From assembly GCA_029379385.1 (NCBI GenBank), contig CM055614.1:18519994-18583993 (forward strand): a stretch of 64,000 nt of DNA. The letters run 5' to 3'. The position numbers were made by a program, and so were the translations under genes. The stretch comes from Quillaja saponaria. Taxonomy: Eukaryota > Streptophyta > Magnoliopsida > Fabales > Quillajaceae. Below, piece by piece: positions 61,256 to 64,000 of the stretch (the first letter of the stretch is position 1; every line of letters starts with the position of its first letter). The notes under the pieces were generated by a model, which saw only the letters and a list, made by a program, of their open reading frames with translations, searched no databases and had not been told where the DNA came from.

Positions 61256-63950
61256 ATGAAGAAGAGTGCTATGCTGGCATTTACAGATGATGCTATTCTT
61301 CCTTTCAGTATCGTGCTTAATGCAGTTAGAGAGCTCGGGATTGAAGGGGTTGAACATCTAGATCCTCAGATTGTTACATGTGTGTCATCTCTAGGTATTT
61401 TTCTTACTCTCTTGAACTTATTTGACCTCTCCTCTGTACCTAGCATTTACCTGTTTATTGTTTTGTATAGTTGTAAATTGAATATCTAATACCTGATTTT
61501 CTGTTATTCTCACCCCTGAATTTCTTTGATGTGATAAAGACAATCTGTATGGGCTAATTTCTTCTAATTCTGTCTAACAGGCAAGTTACCAGTGGAGGCT
61601 TCCTCTGTGGATATTGTCGTTTTCATCTGGAGATCACTAGAAAGTGCTATTGACCAATTGGTTCAAGAAATCTTGAGAGTTCTGAAAGCAGGTGGGACGA
61701 CACTAATCCACATGACTTCTGAGTCTGGTATTGGTTCAGTAGATAAGGTAATTACTATGCAAGTTGTCTCTAAAAAGAAATTGGTTTATCATAAGATATC
61801 TCAGTTGGTGATTTTTTCTGTAGGCAACCTCTGACATTGAGCACAAATTACTACTGGCTGGATTTTTAGAAACACAAATTGTTCAACCAAAATCAATTGT
61901 GTCATTTAAAGGCGAGTCTACTTTGGTAAGTCCCATCCTCTCAGTCCTTGCTGGTCTTGATTATTCTGTTAGATTTTACCTTTTCTTTTTATTTTTCATG
62001 TTTTGTTTATTACTAGTACAAAGAACAAATGACATATGTCGATGGGTTTAAAAATGTGGAGCTGAACATTGAGAATGAACAATGTCTGCGTTACTATTGT
62101 TGAACACTAATTCTTAAAATATAAACCAGTCAGCTTCAATGCACCAATCTTCAGTCAGTTTACCATACTAAAGTTTAACTTCACAATCAAAGTGAAGGAC
62201 ATCTTGTTGACAACTGATAGGCTTATATATACTCTTTAATGTTTTTTTCCCCATTTTGATTGAGGATTTATCTTCATGCTTCGCTGACTTTATAGTGGTA
62301 TTGTTTTCTTTACACTTAATCATCTCCCCTCTTTCATAAAGTTAGAAAAGTAAACTTTACTGGGTTAAAGACATTTCATGTTGTTATAAAGTTTCTATTT
62401 TTGTCTGTCCTCCAAGTGATATTCGGGTGATATCTTATGAATGCCATTAATAAAATTTTTGTCTTGGCAAGTTTTTTTGAAAATTCTAAAAATGTTTTGT
62501 AGGCAAGAAGAGTTGAACCCAACCTCTTAGTGAATATTTGTGCAGATTACCACTAAACCAAGTAATAATTTGTGTTAGTTTTGTTGTATATAAATACATT
62601 TATTATAAATGTATATATAAATAATAAATTTTTTTATTAAATAATATTAAACGAGCTAGCTCACGAGCCGAGCTTTGGAAAAATTGAGCTCGGCTCGTTT
62701 TACTAAACGAGCTTAAAATAAAGCTCAAGATCGGCTCGTTTAAAAAACGAGCCGAGCTTGATATGAGCTCTTAACGAGTAGCTCACGAGCTGTTCACGAG
62801 CTAGCTCGGCTCATTGCCACCCCTACTTCCAAGTGATATTGTAGGGTGATAGTCTTATGAATGCCATTAATAATTTTTGCTTGGCATGTTTTCCCCTAAA
62901 CACTTTGCTTCCTTATTTTAGAATTGATATGTGATATTGAATATATTTTTATGTCACCCATAGATTAAATCTAAAAAGCCTTCGTGGAAGATTGGGTCAT
63001 CTTTTGCAATTAAAGGTGACAAAAAGTTCACCAAAAATTCAAATTGATGATGATTCTGACCTAATTGATGAAGATAGCCTTTTGACTGAAGAAGATTTGA
63101 AGAAACCCCAACTACCACCTGGTAAGAGAAAAAGATGTGCGATTTCTTTGACTTTATCTTCAATGTTTTAGTTTTTAAACTGCTGATTGAGCAATATGTT
63201 TATGCAGTAGGTGATTGTGAAGTTGGAAGCACAAGAAAAGCCTGCAAAAACTGCACTTGTGGGAGGGCTGAAGAAGAGGAGAAATCAGTAAAGTTAGGAT
63301 TGACTGCAGAGCAGATTGACAACCCTCAGTCAGCTTGTGGCAGTGTAAGTCCTGTTTTTGTTGATAGATATTTGGTCTGGATTCTTGCTTTAGAGCCTGT
63401 GCTTGCCTAGGTGGTGGTGTCACCTGGCTTTGATGTTCAACACGTGAATAGGTCTAAAACATTAAATGATGGATAATCTTCCAAGTGGTGGTATTAATTT
63501 GGTGAATAGGTCGAAATTTGTTGCTGCACCATGTATGCATTTACATATTTGTTACAATGTAGTTCAGCAATGTAGGTCTAAAACGTGTGCCTCCTTCAGA
63601 GTTTCTATATGATTATTTGAAATAGTTGCGGGTTTGAACCTTCTTATTCCAAACCTGTTACTGTTGATGGCCTTTCCCTTGCCTGTTATTTTTTCATTGC
63701 TCAAAGTTTTCTCTTAAACCTGCAGTGCGGACTAGGGGATGCTTTTAGGTGCAGTACATGCCCTTACAAGGGTCTTCCACCGTTCAAATTGGGTGATAAG
63801 GTAAGATTATCTGTCACTCAACTCTCTATCATGAAGAACTTTTAGGATTCATTATTCATCTATTTGTGTATCATGAAGAACTTTTAGGATTCATTATTCA
63901 TCTTTATGCAGGTATCGCTTCCTGGCAACCTTCTGGCGGCTGACTTTTAA
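61256..63950 (+). CDS. DRE2: Anamorsin homologue DRE2 (CIAPIN1), with a frameshift in this sequence
   Basis: Cytosolic Fe-S assembly factor: DRE2 receives electrons from the diflavin reductase TAH18/ATR3 and passes them on for cluster building on target proteins. Coding exons: 61256-61394, 61581-61747, 61824-61925, 62964-63121, 63208-63344, 63726-63800, 63912-63950, all with GT-AG introns. The N-terminal part is the methyltransferase-like domain; then come the linker ([34 protein letters not shown]) and the cysteine motifs: C-x8-C-x2-C-x-C in exon 5 of this list and the twin C-x2-C motif split across the next intron. In exon 62964-63121 the frame breaks after AIK (about 63014); as written the protein ends at TGA 63045-63047, 163 residues, before all cysteine motifs. 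With two more bases in the A-run the length would be 272, the usual plant size. Either an assembly error or a damaged allele. Confidence 0.85.
62411..62475 (+). repeat. ~62-bp direct repeat, copy A, in DRE2 intron
   Basis: TCCAAGTGATATTCGGGTGA...TTGGCAAG is repeated with small differences at 62828-62892. Both copies lie in the intron between the third and fourth coding exons and bracket an inserted-looking segment. Confidence 0.75.
62640..62825. repeat. GAGC-rich palindromic plant repeat in DRE2 intron
   Basis: Repeated ACGAGCTAGCTC/GAGCCGAGCT words on both strands ending in ATTGCCACCCCTA (GGGGTGGCAAT on the other strand), a start common to many short plant repeats. Strong foldback potential. 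No coding content. It stands out from the AT-rich intron by its base composition. Confidence 0.65.
62828..62892 (+). repeat. ~62-bp direct repeat, copy B, in DRE2 intron
   Basis: Second copy of the block at 62411-62475, immediately after the GAGC-rich repeat. Confidence 0.75.
63827..63903 (+). repeat. 35-bp repeat, two copies, next to a DRE2 acceptor
   Basis: TATCATGAAGAACTTTTAGG...CATCT (35 bp) occurs at 63827-63861 and again at 63869-63903, period 42. It fills most of the last intron; the second copy ends eight bases before the final exon, so it forms part of the acceptor region. Confidence 0.9.
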
Positions 63951-64000
63951 AGATTAAAGCGACAATTGACTTTCTTGTTTACGGTGGGGAATAGTTGAGG

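Noticed and set aside
62500..62570. tRNA-like wording (GTTGAACCCAACCTCTTAGTG...ACCACTAAACCAAGT)
   Set aside because: Resembles the tRNA-derived phrase seen in many plant repeats, but there is no cloverleaf, so not a tRNA gene.
1..64000. CRISPR array, bacterial operon or phage-type system
   Set aside because: No spaced direct repeats or prokaryotic genes; all coding evidence is plant nuclear genes and plant transposons.

Overview
This window is a piece of AT-rich plant nuclear chromosome, almost certainly from a eudicot. It carries two intron-rich genes, both on the + strand, with plant promoters (TGGGCY site II elements, a telo-box and TATA boxes) and GT-AG introns. The rest is mostly decayed plant transposable elements. 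I cannot name the species from sequence alone. There is no bacterial-type operon, CRISPR array, rRNA or tRNA gene.

Layout. Positions 1-8247 are gene-free repeats: an LTR fragment, a LINE RNase H remnant at 1374-1896, a 2.7-kb LTR-like element on the - strand at 3444-6122, and a ~300-bp tandem duplication at 7565-8162. Positions 8248-19970 form a nested stack. A PIF/Harbinger DNA transposon with TAA target duplications contains an LTR-type sequence, which in turn contains a TGTAACA...TGTTACA LTR-like element. The transposase and Myb/SANT-like genes of the Harbinger lie at its right end and are dead. Positions 19974-29400 are AT-rich, with an RTE-clade LINE flanked by perfect 20-bp target duplications (24529-27164) and a decayed Helitron protein fragment (27626-28941).

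The first host gene, about 29.47-57.5 kb, is a complete pre-mRNA-processing protein 40C gene (PRP40C). I reconstruct 15 coding exons encoding about 1005 residues, with two WW and five FF domains. Its introns hold a solo LTR, an inverted-repeat element, an internally deleted Ty3/gypsy element of the same family as the solo LTR, and a degraded RTE LINE. Its largest intron is 8.6 kb. Intron 5 contains a 37-nt exon-like segment with strong splice signals that would cause premature termination, so it is a candidate poison exon.

The second host gene, about 59.5-63.95 kb, is the anamorsin/DRE2 (CIAPIN1) homologue, with a leader exon and seven coding exons. Both cysteine motifs are present. Exon 4 of the coding set, as given here, has lost frame, consistent with two missing bases in an A-run. 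This is either an assembly error or a truncated allele.

The two host genes are unrelated housekeeping functions: transcription-coupled splicing and cytosolic Fe-S protein assembly. They share only site II-type promoter elements. I found no convincing new biological system. The most useful leads are the DRE2 frameshift, the candidate poison exon, the transposon nesting with readable target duplications, and an LTR that encodes the C-terminus of its own polyprotein.
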